From positions 16,789 through 80,788 of the forward strand of contig NZ_QUMK01000018.1 of assembly GCF_010907035.1 (NCBI RefSeq): DNA of 64,000 nucleotides. Reading direction: 5' to 3'. The notes under the pieces are model-generated. The model was given only the letters and a program-made list of their open reading frames with translations. It was not told the DNA's origin and did no database searches. Positions 48,295 through 57,474 of the stretch are shown here, one piece after another (within the stretch, counting starts at the first letter, position 1; each line of letters begins with the position of its first letter). A program made the position numbers and the translations under genes. The DNA comes from Rhodopseudomonas sp. BR0M22. Lineage in GTDB: Bacteria; Pseudomonadota; Alphaproteobacteria; Rhizobiales; Xanthobacteraceae.

Positions 48295-49659
48295 CTACCG
48301 CCCCAACGCCGTCGCCTCGCTCACCCGGGCGAATCGCTCCAGCGTCAGCACAGCATCGGCGAAGCGCTGTGCCCGGTCGTCGAGCACCGGGCGGGCGAGC
48401 TGCATGAACTTCTGCGTCATCGCCTGGTCGCTTGGGAACGAGTTGGGCTCGCCCGACGGATCGGTGTAGAGGCGCTCGTGCGTGCCGTCCTCGGTGGTGA
48501 TCGAAACCCGGGCGCCGAACGGATGGGTTCTGCCTTCCAGCCGTTCGTCGCGCACGACGTCGAATTTGTCCGCAAGGGCATCGATCGCCGGGTCGCCGAG
48601 CCGTGTGTAGTCGTCCCAGCCGAAGCTGCCTTGCTCGAGCGCCAGTGCGCCGGTGAAGAACATCGAGAACTGGCCGCCGACGATCGAGCGCGGATGCCTT
48701 TTGGTTGGCGCGTCGCCGGTCAGGGTGATGCCGTTCTGATGCAGCCCGACCTCGACGCGCATGATCTGCTCAGGCGTCAGATTGTGCTCGCGGCGCATCG
48801 CGAGCAGGGCGTCGATCGCCGCATGTGTGTAGCGGCAGCTCGGATACGGCTTCACGCCGATCTTCATGGTCTCGTACACGCGGCCGAGATCCGCCACCGC
48901 CTTGTCGCGATGCGGGGTGTCGGTGTAGCCGACCAGGAGGCCGTGGATGCCCTCGACCGATTCGGCCGAGCCGACAAAGCCGTTCTTGGCCAGCGTCGCG
49001 GCAATCACGCCGTTCATGGCGGCGGCGCCGACCTGGTAGCGTTTGTTCCAGGCGCCGTTGACCAGAAACTGTAGCGAGCCGGCCGCCTGGCTGCCGGACA
49101 CGCCGAACGCCGAGACGATCTGGTCCTGCGACAGGCCGAACAGTTTGGCGGCCGCCGCCGCGGCGCCGTAGGTGCCGGCGGTCGCGGTGGGGTGGAAGCC
49201 GCGTGCGTAGTGCGAGGTCGGATCGAGCGCGTTGCCGAGCCGGCAGCACACCTCATAGCCGGCCACGATCGCGGTCAGCACGTCTTTGCCCGAGGCACCG
49301 ACCAGTTCACCGACCGCGAATGCGGCCGGCACCACCGGTGCAGAAGGATGCAGCGAGGAGTCGGCGTGGGTGTCGTCGAAATCCAGCGAGTGACCGAGTG
49401 CGCCGTTGAGCAGTGCGGCCACCGCCGGGGTCCAGCGCTTGTCGTCGCCGAACACGGTCGATTCGCCGGCCGCGTCGAGCGACAGTGCTTGCAGCATCTG
49501 CAGGATCGACGGCGTCGATTCGGCTTCCCGACGGGCGCGAATCGCGCTGCCGAGGAAGTCCAGAGTCAGCAGCTTGGCGCGCGCCAGAACGTCCTGGGGA
49601 ATGTCGGAGAATTGCAGCGCGGCGACATAGCCGGCGAGCGTGGCGGTTTCGTTGGCCAT
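48295..49659 (-). CDS. MmgE/PrpD family protein
   Basis: A 454-residue protein of the 2-methylcitrate dehydratase superfamily. Conserved parts are LTLDFLGSAIRAR near residue 30, LLNGALGHSLDFDDTHADSSLHPSAPVVPAAFAVGE, NALDPTSHYARGFHPTATAGTYGAAAAAAKLFG and KPYPSCRYTHAAIDALL. PrpD itself dehydrates 2-methylcitrate, and the family also includes cis-aconitate decarboxylases and others; without prpBC neighbours the reaction is not assigned. Confidence 0.88.
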   Translation of the reverse strand: MANETATLAGYVAALQFSDIPQDVLARAKLLTLDFLGSAIRARREAESTPSILQMLQALSLDAAGESTVFGDDKRWTPAVAALLNGALGHSLDFDDTHADSSLHPSAPVVPAAFAVGELVGASGKDVLTAIVAGYEVCCRLGNALDPTSHYARGFHPTATAGTYGAAAAAAKLFGLSQDQIVSAFGVSGSQAAGSLQFLVNGAWNKRYQVGAAAMNGVIAATLAKNGFVGSAESVEGIHGLLVGYTDTPHRDKAVADLGRVYETMKIGVKPYPSCRYTHAAIDALLAMRREHNLTPEQIMRVEVGLHQNGITLTGDAPTKRHPRSIVGGQFSMFFTGALALEQGSFGWDDYTRLGDPAIDALADKFDVVRDERLEGRTHPFGARVSITTEDGTHERLYTDPSGEPNSFPSDQAMTQKFMQLARPVLDDRAQRFADAVLTLERFARVSEATALGR

Positions 49660-49829
49660 TCGGGCTCCCTCTTTTGGGCGGCACGTTAGGCGGGCCGCGC
49701 ACGCGGTTCAAGCCGCACTGCCGCAGGCCCCATCCGCATTCGACTGGATTTGCGCGGCCCGCGGCGCCGTGCTCTGTAACGCTGGTGATTCCGCGCCAGA
49801 CGGTGCAACCGCAACGATTGCCGCCGCCG

Positions 49830-50942
49830 ATGACAGCCTCCAGGACACGCTTGCTCTCGCAATGGAAACCGCGCCGGCCGCAATGGGGGCTGGCGCTTCG
49901 GATCACGCTGGCGGCGCTGCTTGCGCTCGGCTTCGCGCAAAGCCTGCATCTGCATCTGCCGCTGTGGGCGGTGCTCACCGCGATCATCGTGACCCAGACC
50001 AGCGTCGGACGGTCCTTGAAGGCGGCGGGAGATTATTTCGTCGGCACGATCGGGGGGGCGATCTACGGCGGGGCGATCACCATCTTCGTGCCGCATCACA
50101 GCGAGCTGGCATTGCTCGGCGCGCTGGCGCTGGCGGTCGCGCCGCTGGCGCTGCTCGCCGCGATCAAGCCCAGCCTCAACGTTGCCACCGTGACGGCGAT
50201 CATCGTGCTGCTGGTTCCGACCATCACCAAGGTCGAGCCGCTGGCGTCGGCGATCGACCGGGTGCTCGAAGTCGCGGTCGGCGCCGCGGTCGGGCTCGCG
50301 GTCTCGTTCGTGGTGCTGCCGTCGCGTGCGCAGGGACTGGCGCTCGCCGCGGCCGCGCGCTCGCTCGACCTGATGGCCGACGCGCTCGGTGCGCTGCTGG
50401 CCGGGCTGACCAAGGGACTCGATAACGACGCGCTGCACCGGTTGCAGGACGGCATCGGCGCTTCGCTGGTGACGCTCGCGGAAATCGGCGCGGAAGCGCA
50501 GCGCGAGCGCAATACCGGGCTGTCACGCGGGCCCGACACAGCCCCACTGGTGCGCACGCTGCTGCGCCTGCGTCATGATCTGGTGATGGTCGGCCGCTCC
50601 GTCACCTCACCGCTTCCGCCGTCGCTGCAGGAGCGGCTCGGCGGCGCGATCGACGGTCTTCGTCTCGCAGCCACCGCACATCTGTCAGCCTGCGCCGAGG
50701 CGCTGCGTGGGCGCCACGCGCCGCCGCCGCTCGCGCCGATGGAACAGGCGCTGGCCGCCTACGTGGCCGAGGTCGCGGCGGTGCGGCGCGACGGTTTGAT
50801 CCGCGCACTGCCCGGCGATCAGGCCGAACGCTTCTTTGCGCTCGGCTTTGCGATGGAACAGCTGCACCAGAATTTCCGCGATCTCGAAATGCGGGTCACC
50901 GAATGGGGCCTGCCCGGCAAACCGGCCGCGCCGATCGCGTAG
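49830..50942 (+). CDS. FUSC-family membrane protein (aromatic acid exporter-like)
   Basis: A 370-residue protein. Residues 20-150 hold about six transmembrane segments (FAQSLHLHLPLWAVLTAIIVTQTSVGRSLKAAGDYFVGTIGGAIYG and the alanine-rich following ones), and a mostly helical cytoplasmic domain follows. The early motif VTQTS..GRSL..AGDYFVGTIGGAI is characteristic of FUSC/YccS/AaeB-like proteins, linked to export of aromatic carboxylic acids. The ATG at 49830 starts just before the first helix. The gene lies between the divergent MmgE gene and a convergent DUF2269 gene. Confidence 0.82.
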   Translation: MTASRTRLLSQWKPRRPQWGLALRITLAALLALGFAQSLHLHLPLWAVLTAIIVTQTSVGRSLKAAGDYFVGTIGGAIYGGAITIFVPHHSELALLGALALAVAPLALLAAIKPSLNVATVTAIIVLLVPTITKVEPLASAIDRVLEVAVGAAVGLAVSFVVLPSRAQGLALAAAARSLDLMADALGALLAGLTKGLDNDALHRLQDGIGASLVTLAEIGAEAQRERNTGLSRGPDTAPLVRTLLRLRHDLVMVGRSVTSPLPPSLQERLGGAIDGLRLAATAHLSACAEALRGRHAPPPLAPMEQALAAYVAEVAAVRRDGLIRALPGDQAERFFALGFAMEQLHQNFRDLEMRVTEWGLPGKPAAPIA

Positions 50943-50945
50943 CGG

Positions 50946-51407
50946 TCAGATTTTGTAAACCATCACGAAGACGGCCGCGACCAGCGGCACCGTGGCGGCA
51001 ATTCCCCAGATCAGCCAGGTTTTGGCGTCGCGCCAGTATTGCGCGGGGATCTCGCCGCCCTGCGCGAAGCTGCGTGCGAGTCGAGCTTGCCGAATCTGCA
51101 GCGGGATCAGGATGCCGAGCCACATCACCCCGGAGATCACGAACAGGATCTGCCCGGCGACCAGCCAGAACGAATCGAACAGCGGCAGGTCTTTGACCAG
51201 CGCCGCGCCGTAGCCGCCGATGATGATCAGCGCGATGCCGGCGAGCGTGAAGATGAAGTCCGACACCGTGACGCCGCGCTGCGCGTGCGCCACGATCTTC
51301 GGATCGCGCGTCATGTCGGAAAACGCTTTCCAGAAGGCGGTGATGGTGACGTTGCCGACCAGCACGACCACGCCGACGACGTGGAGAAACTTGAACACAT
51401 CATACAT
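50946..51407 (-). CDS. DUF2269 family membrane protein
   Basis: A 153-residue integral membrane protein with four helices. The start MYDVFKFLHVVGVVVLVGNVTITAFWKAFSDMTRDP and the later GVMWLGILIPLQIRQARLARS match DUF2269, an uncharacterised group. Two conserved histidines and the short loops suggest haem or metal contact but this is not known. It converges on the FUSC gene with only three bases between stops. Confidence 0.82.
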   Translation of the reverse strand: MYDVFKFLHVVGVVVLVGNVTITAFWKAFSDMTRDPKIVAHAQRGVTVSDFIFTLAGIALIIIGGYGAALVKDLPLFDSFWLVAGQILFVISGVMWLGILIPLQIRQARLARSFAQGGEIPAQYWRDAKTWLIWGIAATVPLVAAVFVMVYKI

Positions 51408-51803
51408 CGGGTCTGTTCCGCGCCTGTGCCGTCGTGACCAGCACTCCGCCGCGCCACTGCTCGATATTGAGCTTTGTGCTCACGGTTTCGGCGCGATTGT
51501 CAAATCGACCTTCGTCGCGGCGTTGTTGCATCGGTGCGTTGCGTGGCGGTTCGGCTCCGACGGAACGTCACCATGTTCGCCGGATTGGCGAGCCGGCCGG
51601 ATGTGAACGCAGCTTTGTGAGTGCGCTCGGCACTTGGGGCTGAACGATTCTTCTGTAGCCTTTGCGATCGCGGTCCGGGCTGATCCGTGCTCCGGCCGCA
51701 TATGTCGGGCCTGCATGGCAGGGGCCGACGGTCCCAGATCTACCATATTGCGATGCAGCAATTATATGCCGACCCAGGGCAGGGGCCCAAACTAGGAGCG
51801 ACC
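51408..51803. other. Gene-free stretch before the PHB-depolymerase-family esterase
   Basis: A 396-base interval between divergent genes. I see no supported ORF, RNA or hairpin. The frames through it (for example 51480-51761) have no coding character that I recognise. The last 50 bases hold an AGGAG at 51794-51798 that serves the esterase. Confidence 0.5.
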
Positions 51804-53000
51804 GTGTCACTCAAAGATCAAATCGACTTTCTCGGGCAGCTCCGAAAAATGCAATCCGCCAGTGGTTTCGGGTGGGGAGGCGAAACGGCGAGCGACAGCC
51901 GCCTGACAGAGACCACCGCTTTCGGTCCCAATCCCGGCGGCCTGCGGATGTTCTCGTTCGTGCCGGAAGGGATCACGCAAAAGCTCCCCCTGGTGGTCGT
52001 GTTGCACGGTTGTACTCAGAATGCGGCCGGTTACGAGATCGGCGCCGGATGGTGCACGTTGGCGCAGCGCTATGGTTTCGCGTTGCTGCTGCCTGAGCAG
52101 ACCCGCTCCAACAACCCCAATACCTGCTTCAACTGGTTCTCGCCGGAAGATATCCGGCGCGACAGCGGCGAGGTCGGCTCGATCCGCCAGATGGTCGAGC
52201 ATATGACGCGCAGCCATAAGATCGACCGCGCGCGGATCTTTGCCACCGGCCTGTCGGCCGGCGGCGCCATGGCGACGGCGCTGCTCGCCACCTATCCGGA
52301 CGTGTTCGCCGGCGGCGCTGTCATTGCCGGCCTGCCTTATGGCGTGGCGCTCAATGTGCGTCAGGCTCTCAAGGAAATGCGTCATGCCTCGGAACGCACC
52401 AGTTCTGAGCTTGGCGATCTGGTTCGCGGTGCGACGTCTCACAACGGACCGTGGCCGAAGCTGGCGGTGTGGCACGGCGATGCCGATCGCACCGTCGATC
52501 CGGGCAATGCCGATGCGTTAGTAAGGCAATGGCTGGATCTGCATCGACTACCCGATACGGCGGCAGTCCAGAATAAGGTCGACGGTTATCCGCACCGTGC
52601 CTGGCGGAATTCGAGCGGAGAAACGGTGGTGGAATCCTATTCCATCACCGGAATGGATCACGGCACGCCGCTCGGTACGGGCGCGGGCGAAGAGCGCTAC
52701 GGCGTCGCCGGTGCCTATCTGCTCGATGTCGGGATTTCTTCCTCCTATCACATCGCCCAGTTCTTCGGTCTTACCGGCCGGGTTCACAAGTCACGATCGT
52801 CCGCCAAGACGGCCGCGCCGCGGCGGAGTGTCGATGCGTCTCACGATGCTGCCGGCGATCTCGAGCCTACCAGTCGCCGCAAGAAGCCGCAGATCAGCAG
52901 TGAGGGCGAATCTTCCGCGGGGGCTCATCACGGCAGGCGCGGCCTCGATGTCGGTGCTGTGATTACGCGCGCCCTGACGGCTGCAGGATTGATGAAGTAG
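51804..53000 (+). CDS. PHB depolymerase-family esterase
   Basis: A 398-residue esterase of the LpqC/PHB depolymerase type. LPLVVVLHGCTQNAAGYEIGAGW opens the core, the lipase box is ATGLSAGGAMATALLATYPD, the acidic residue is in WHGDADRTVDP and the histidine in GMDHGTPLG. Extracellular members depolymerise PHB or cleave feruloyl esters; no signal peptide is seen at the chosen start. GTG at 51804 lies five bases after AGGAG (51794-51798), better than the ATG at 51753. The C-terminal ~60 residues (RSSAKTAAPRRS... ) are basic and disordered. Confidence 0.85.
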   Translation: MSLKDQIDFLGQLRKMQSASGFGWGGETASDSRLTETTAFGPNPGGLRMFSFVPEGITQKLPLVVVLHGCTQNAAGYEIGAGWCTLAQRYGFALLLPEQTRSNNPNTCFNWFSPEDIRRDSGEVGSIRQMVEHMTRSHKIDRARIFATGLSAGGAMATALLATYPDVFAGGAVIAGLPYGVALNVRQALKEMRHASERTSSELGDLVRGATSHNGPWPKLAVWHGDADRTVDPGNADALVRQWLDLHRLPDTAAVQNKVDGYPHRAWRNSSGETVVESYSITGMDHGTPLGTGAGEERYGVAGAYLLDVGISSSYHIAQFFGLTGRVHKSRSSAKTAAPRRSVDASHDAAGDLEPTSRRKKPQISSEGESSAGAHHGRRGLDVGAVITRALTAAGLMK

Positions 53001-53119
53001 CCATTCGGTTCCGCCACCAAGCTGCACTAATTGTCAGCACCGTTTGGTACATCTTGGTACGGAACCGATAGCTGAATTCCGCTTTGTTAGACCACCTTTC
53101 AACGAACGGGAGTCTGACA

Positions 53120-53539
53120 ATGATCAATCGCCTTGCTGGAACCGCCATCGTCGTGCTTGCCCTCGCCGCGCCTGCCGTCGCCAATGCTCAAGGCGTTCCG
53201 GGTGGTATTGAGCGCGGTGCGCGCGATGGTGAGCGCGCTGCAGGTCCGGTCGGCGCGGTGGTCGGTGGCACGATCGGTGGCGTCGTCGGCGGCGTTGCCG
53301 GCATCCTCGGCGTCGACGACCGTCCGCAGTTCCGCCACTACGTCGTCGAACAGCGGCATCCGTCGTTCCGCTATCGCGACGAGGTTCGCGTCGGTGTCGT
53401 GCTGCCGGCCGACGGCGTGACTTATTACGAGGTGCCGGATCGCTTCGGCCGCGCCAGCGAATATCGCTATACCGTGGTGAACGATCGCACCGTGCTGGTC
53501 GATCCGCGCACCCACAAGGTGGTCGAGATCATTGAATAA
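53120..53539 (+). CDS. DUF1236 family exported protein
   Basis: A 139-residue secreted protein. The signal peptide spans residues 1-24 (AGTAIVVLALAAPAVANAQ), a glycine-rich hydrophobic middle (VGAVVGGTIGGVVGGVAG) is followed by the DUF1236 domain, VRVGVVLPADGVTYYEVPDRFGRASEYRYTVVNDRTVLVDPRTHKVVEIIE. The family is restricted to alphaproteobacteria, especially Bradyrhizobium and Rhodopseudomonas, where members occur in many copies; function unknown. Start at 53120 is supported by GGGAG nine bases upstream. A terminator hairpin follows. Confidence 0.9.
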   Translation: MINRLAGTAIVVLALAAPAVANAQGVPGGIERGARDGERAAGPVGAVVGGTIGGVVGGVAGILGVDDRPQFRHYVVEQRHPSFRYRDEVRVGVVLPADGVTYYEVPDRFGRASEYRYTVVNDRTVLVDPRTHKVVEIIE

Positions 53540-53579
53540 CGGCCCAGCCGGATCGATCGTGACACGATAAAATCGGGGC

Positions 53580-53610
53580 ATCGGGCCGCGTCGAGCCGAC
53601 GTGGCCCGAT
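53580..53610. terminator. Bidirectional terminator hairpin between DUF1236 and AraC genes
   Basis: ATCGGGCCGCGTCG (53580-53593), loop AGC and CGACGTGGCCCGAT (53597-53610) form a 14-bp stem with one G-T pair. It lies between convergent stops at 53539 and 53622. Confidence 0.75.
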
Positions 53611-53621
53611 GTCCTATGATC

Positions 53622-54599
53622 TCAAGGCCGGGAGCGCTGCAGCGTCTCGGACGGCTTCTCGCCGAACAAGTCGCGATAGTCGCGAGCGAAATGTCCGAGA
53701 TTGGAGAAACCGCAGGATAGCGCCGCGGCCGTCACGGTGGTGGGCGCAGCTCCGTCCGCCAGCAGTTCGTGCGCGTGCTGCAGCCGTACCCGCTTGGCGA
53801 AGGCCATCGGCGAGTAGCCGCGGCTGCGCTGAAAGGCCTTGAAGATGCCGCGCGAACTGATGCCGGTCAGCGCCGTCAGCTTCTCGATGGTCAGCGGCCG
53901 CATCCAGTTGGCTTCGATATATTCCTCGACCTGCCGGACATGCTTGGGCGCCACGCCGTTGGCCTCGCGTTCGAGTTGGCGGCTGTAATTGTGCCGAAAG
54001 GCGGACAGGAACAGCAAGGTAATCGCCTCTTGCAGCTCCGCCAGCACCACATTGGGGAGCGGACTGCAATTGAGCTGATTAGTGAGGAAGCAGAGCAGCC
54101 GGCGCAGATTGACGACCTGTGGGGCTTCGTTGTTGGCAGCCGGCTCGAATTCCAGGGCTGCTTTCGGTTTGCAGCCGAGCAACGACGTCAACTTGCGCTC
54201 GAGCGCATTGCTGCTCACGCGGAGAACGCTGAATTTGTAGGTTGGGCCGTATTCGGTCCGCGCACTCTTTCCGGGCGAGATCGTGCCCGACTGCCGGGCG
54301 TTGATGGCCGTGGTCGAGCCGCCGCTTCGTGTGACGAACTGGCCGGCCAGAGCGATCTGGAGCCGCGCGCATTCGCGTTCCGGGAAATCGACCGTGATCG
54401 CGCCGATGCCGACGCCGTAACCGAGAGCGATGTCGTCGAGCTGGACGAAGTTGCTGCGCGCCTGGAAGTCTGCCGTCGCTGCGACCTCGACCAGCCGGGC
54501 GCCGTACACCGCGTCGAGTCCCCGCCGAAGTTCTTCCGGATCAGTGGTGTCGAATGCCGGGTAGCGCGCGAGCGGTTCGTTCAGAAGCTCGACAGTCAT
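53622..54599 (-). CDS. AraC-family transcriptional regulator
   Basis: A 325-residue regulator. The N-terminal ~200 residues are an AraC_binding_2-like sensing domain (GLDAVYGARLVEVAATADFQARSNFVQLDDIALGYGVG), and the C-terminal 100 residues hold the double helix-turn-helix: MRPLTIEKLTALTGISSRGIFKAFQRSRGYSPMAFAKRVRLQHAHELL and VTAAALSCGFSNLGHFARDYRDLFGEKPSETL. The ATG at 54599 has GGAGG eleven bases upstream; 54671 is an earlier candidate. Targets are unknown and no metabolic genes adjoin it. Confidence 0.88.
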   Translation of the reverse strand: MTVELLNEPLARYPAFDTTDPEELRRGLDAVYGARLVEVAATADFQARSNFVQLDDIALGYGVGIGAITVDFPERECARLQIALAGQFVTRSGGSTTAINARQSGTISPGKSARTEYGPTYKFSVLRVSSNALERKLTSLLGCKPKAALEFEPAANNEAPQVVNLRRLLCFLTNQLNCSPLPNVVLAELQEAITLLFLSAFRHNYSRQLEREANGVAPKHVRQVEEYIEANWMRPLTIEKLTALTGISSRGIFKAFQRSRGYSPMAFAKRVRLQHAHELLADGAAPTTVTAAALSCGFSNLGHFARDYRDLFGEKPSETLQRSRP

Positions 54600-54867
54600 C
54601 TCTGATAACGCCTCCGGTCCCACAGCGTCCACGGCCGACCCTGGTAACAGAACGAGGGACCCGGATGTCACTCGTAGAATTCCCAGGTATTTGCGGATAA
54701 TTGGACCTAACGGGCCGCAATTGGTTCAAGGCAATGATCAGGACACCGCCGCGCACGGCCCGGTTGTCCCGTTCGCCGTCATAGTTGCGTATGCGAACGG
54801 TCCGGTCGGGCGACCGCCGAAATCGAAGTCAGAGACGGAGACGGATTAAGGTTTGCTGGGCCGGAGA

Positions 54868-55533
54868 TCAGGCTTCGCCGGTCAGGAACGGGTTGGTCAG
54901 CCGCTCCTGTCCAAAGCTGGAGCCGGGGCCGTGCCCGCAGATGAAGCCGATATCGTCGCCGAGAGGTAGCAGCTTCTGGGTGATCGATTGGATCAGGGTG
55001 GCGTGGCTGCCGCCGGGCAGGTCGGTGCGGCCGACCGAGCCTGCAAACAGCACGTCTCCGACCAGTGCGAACCGCATCGCATCGCTGAAGAACACGACGC
55101 TGCCGGGCGAATGGCCCGGGCAGTGCAAAATCTGGAAGCTCAACTCGCCGACCTGAACGGTGTCGCCGTCGTCGAGCCAGCGGTCGGGGGTGACGTCTCG
55201 GACGCCGCCGATACCAAAGCTGCGGCCGGAGTTGACGACGTTGTCGAGCAGGAACTGGTCGTCGCGATGCGGCCCGATGATCTTGACCTTGAGGGCATCC
55301 CGCAGATCGGCTGCGCCGCCGACATGGTCGATATGGCCATGGGTCAGCCAGATCGCTTCGACCGACACCTTGGTGTTTTCGATCGCGGCCAGGATTTCCG
55401 GCACGTCGCCGCCAGGGTCGACCACAACCGCCTTGCGGGTGGCATCGCACCAGAGCAACGTGCAGTTCTGCTGGAACGGCGTCACGGGAATGATCGCGGC
55501 GCCAGCCTTGGCCTTGGTCTGAGTCTCGGTCAT
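54868..55533 (-). CDS. MBL-fold metallo-hydrolase, glyoxalase II-like
   Basis: A 221-residue metallo-beta-lactamase-fold protein. The metal motif is LTHGHIDHVGGAADL (HxHxDH), further ligands are HCPGHSPGS, VGDVLFAGSVGRTDLPGG and GHGPGSSFG. It resembles YcbL and other class II glyoxalases or persulfide dioxygenase relatives; in E. coli YcbL is a type II glyoxalase. The substrate is not certain. Start at 55533 is ATG. It lies between the AraC gene and the VWA gene, all on the minus strand. Confidence 0.9.
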   Translation of the reverse strand: MTETQTKAKAGAAIIPVTPFQQNCTLLWCDATRKAVVVDPGGDVPEILAAIENTKVSVEAIWLTHGHIDHVGGAADLRDALKVKIIGPHRDDQFLLDNVVNSGRSFGIGGVRDVTPDRWLDDGDTVQVGELSFQILHCPGHSPGSVVFFSDAMRFALVGDVLFAGSVGRTDLPGGSHATLIQSITQKLLPLGDDIGFICGHGPGSSFGQERLTNPFLTGEA

Positions 55534-55623
55534 GGTTCGACAATGCCGTGTCCGAGACAGTGAGTCAAAGATCGACTCACCATCTCCGAGGCTGGAACGC
55601 CAGGACGCGAAAGAGGCGCTTCG

Positions 55624-56742
55624 CTACCGCTTCAGTTGCGCCTTCAAGGTCGCCTCGACCTCGCGGTCGAACGACGACGCGGGCTTTGGCTGCTTGTCGC
55701 GCTGCGCCAGCAGGTAGGCGTCGCGTTGTTTCACCAGCGCCGCGAGCTTGTCGTTGAGCGCTTTGCGGGCCGTCATCTGGGCGTCGAGCTTGGCGGCGCG
55801 TTGCTCGGCGGGGAGGGCGCGCAGGTCAGGCGGCAGGTCCGCGTCCTTGATCTGATCGAGCTTCTGCCGTCCGGCCAGCACGTCGCTGACCAGATCGCCG
55901 CCGCCGGTGACCGCTTCGGACGAGCTGCGCGCGCGCTTGTTGATGTAGCTGGCCATGTCGGATGCCGCGGCCGGCGCCGCCGCCGCGACCTTGGCGAGCT
56001 GCCCGGCTTTCTCTTCGGTGCGCCGCTGCAGCGGGGCGGGGCCGTAAGGGATCACGGTGCCGTTGATCTGCTTTTGCAGGATGATGATATCGTCGTCATA
56101 GGGCGTCTCGATCACCACCAGCTGGCCACCGTCCTGCGGGATCGGGATGTAGCGCCCGCGCCCGCCATCGGCGATCTCGTGCCACACCCGCGCGGTGTCA
56201 CGGGCGCCCCCGGCCTGCACCGCGTTGACGATGATGTCCTTCTGGCGAGCTACCGCCAGGGTCTCGGGGTATTTGGTGTCCTGGGCGTAGTCCATGTGGG
56301 GCGGCGCATCGCCGACCAGGAAGACGATGCGGCGGGTGTCGCTGCCCTGCCGCCAATGCAGCTTGTTGATCGCGGTATCGAGCGCCTCGTTGACGCTCTC
56401 CGGCCAATCACCGCCGCCGTGCGCCTGCAGTTGCAGGAGCTGGCCGTAGAGATCCTGGATATCGGTGGTGAGATCGACGCTGCGGACCACATAGTCGTCG
56501 CCGATGTCGCGATAGGCGACGAGCCCCATCCGGATTTCGGCGTCCGGATTGTCGTCGAGGATCGCGGTGGCAATCGACCAGATCTTGCGTTTGGCGGCTT
56601 CGATCAGCCCGCTCATCGAGCCGGTGGTATCGAGCACGAAGGCGACTTCCACCGCCGGGCGTGCTTGCGCCATTGTGGCAAAGGAGAGCGGAAGCGCCAA
56701 CGCGGCGACGGCCAGCGCGCTTTTGAAAGTGATGCGTTTCAT
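55624..56742 (-). CDS. VWA-domain exported protein
   Basis: A 372-residue protein with a signal peptide (residues 1-28, ALAVAALALPLSFATMAQA) and a von Willebrand A domain from about residue 31. The MIDAS is conserved as DTTGSMSG and the later DGGQ region, and GGDWPESVNEALDTAINKLHW and FLVGDAPPHMDYAQD fit TerY/VWA proteins. The C-terminal 130 residues are helical and charged. Probable periplasmic binding protein of unknown role; the ATG at 56742 was chosen over the longer frame that starts at 56826. Confidence 0.85.
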   Translation of the reverse strand: MKRITFKSALAVAALALPLSFATMAQARPAVEVAFVLDTTGSMSGLIEAAKRKIWSIATAILDDNPDAEIRMGLVAYRDIGDDYVVRSVDLTTDIQDLYGQLLQLQAHGGGDWPESVNEALDTAINKLHWRQGSDTRRIVFLVGDAPPHMDYAQDTKYPETLAVARQKDIIVNAVQAGGARDTARVWHEIADGGRGRYIPIPQDGGQLVVIETPYDDDIIILQKQINGTVIPYGPAPLQRRTEEKAGQLAKVAAAAPAAASDMASYINKRARSSSEAVTGGGDLVSDVLAGRQKLDQIKDADLPPDLRALPAEQRAAKLDAQMTARKALNDKLAALVKQRDAYLLAQRDKQPKPASSFDREVEATLKAQLKR

Positions 56743-56856
56743 CGTGGTGGTCTCCGGCGCCCCCGCCAAGCCCGCACTGGGGTTTCTGCTGCGGCCGATT
56801 GCGGAACCGCAGTGCTGCTTGGGCACCCGCTCCGAGTTCGGCTAGACTTGGACGCG

Positions 56857-57336
56857 ATGGAATCGAAGCCCGTTCAAATGATTCTGCCGCGGGACATGCG
56901 GCAGTCGGAGACTGCGCTGAATGTCGCGCGCGGGACGCAGCGGCTGCTGCGTTCGCTGGGCTTTGCCTGCGTCAGCGAACTGCCGCTGCCGTCCGGGCGT
57001 CGTGCCGATCTGGTGGCGCTGAACGAGCGCGGCGACATCTGGATTGTGGAGATCAAATCGTCGGTGGAGGATCTGCGGGCCGATCACAAATGGCCCGACT
57101 ACCGGGCGCATTGCGACCGGCTGTTCTTCGCCTTCACCCAGGATTTGCCGTGCGAGATTTTCCCGGCCGAGACCGGGCTGATCGTGGCCGATGGTTACGG
57201 CGCCCATCTGCATTGCGAGGCGCCGGAGCACAAGCTGCCGGCTGCGACCCGCAAGGCGATGATGCTGCGCTTCGCGCTGGCTGCCGCGCAACGCCTCGGC
57301 CGGCTCAGCGACCCGCAGGGATTTGGAGAAGGGTAG
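56857..57336 (+). CDS. mmcB: MmcB family DNA repair protein
   Basis: A 159-residue protein. Residues 35-80 hold the PD-(D/E)XK-like nuclease core, VSELPLPSGRRADLVALNERGDIWIVEIKSSVEDLRADHKWPDYRAHCDRLFFAF, with D, E and K in the right places; the family (MmcB, formerly DUF1022-like) is linked to the SOS/DNA-damage response in Caulobacter. The ATG at 56857 begins just after the VWA gene on the opposite strand. The end is followed by a palindromic repeat and the convergent regA. Confidence 0.87.
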   Translation: MESKPVQMILPRDMRQSETALNVARGTQRLLRSLGFACVSELPLPSGRRADLVALNERGDIWIVEIKSSVEDLRADHKWPDYRAHCDRLFFAFTQDLPCEIFPAETGLIVADGYGAHLHCEAPEHKLPAATRKAMMLRFALAAAQRLGRLSDPQGFGEG

Positions 57337-57345
57337 TTCGTCCTT

Positions 57346-57445
57346 CGTCATTCCGGAGCGCGCGAAGCGCGAATCCGGAATCTCGACGGATGATTTGCGC
57401 GTCAGATTCCGGGTTCGCGACCTTCGTTCGCGCCCCGGAATGACC
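57346..57445. repeat. Palindromic intergenic repeat, family B
   Basis: The arms CGTCATTCCGG and CCGGAATGAC, with an inner AATCCGGAATC facing GATTCCGGGTT, form a 100-base imperfect palindrome between convergent mmcB (stop 57336) and regA (stop 57475). It is a different family from the copies at 22233 and 45904. Confidence 0.82.
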
Positions 57446-57474
57446 GCGCTGATAATCGGAACGGAGGGCTGTGC

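Noticed and set aside
51480..51810. Minus-strand frames in the gap before the PHB-depolymerase-family gene.
   Set aside because: No family resemblance, no ribosome binding site, and high arginine/proline content typical of shadow frames in GC-rich DNA.
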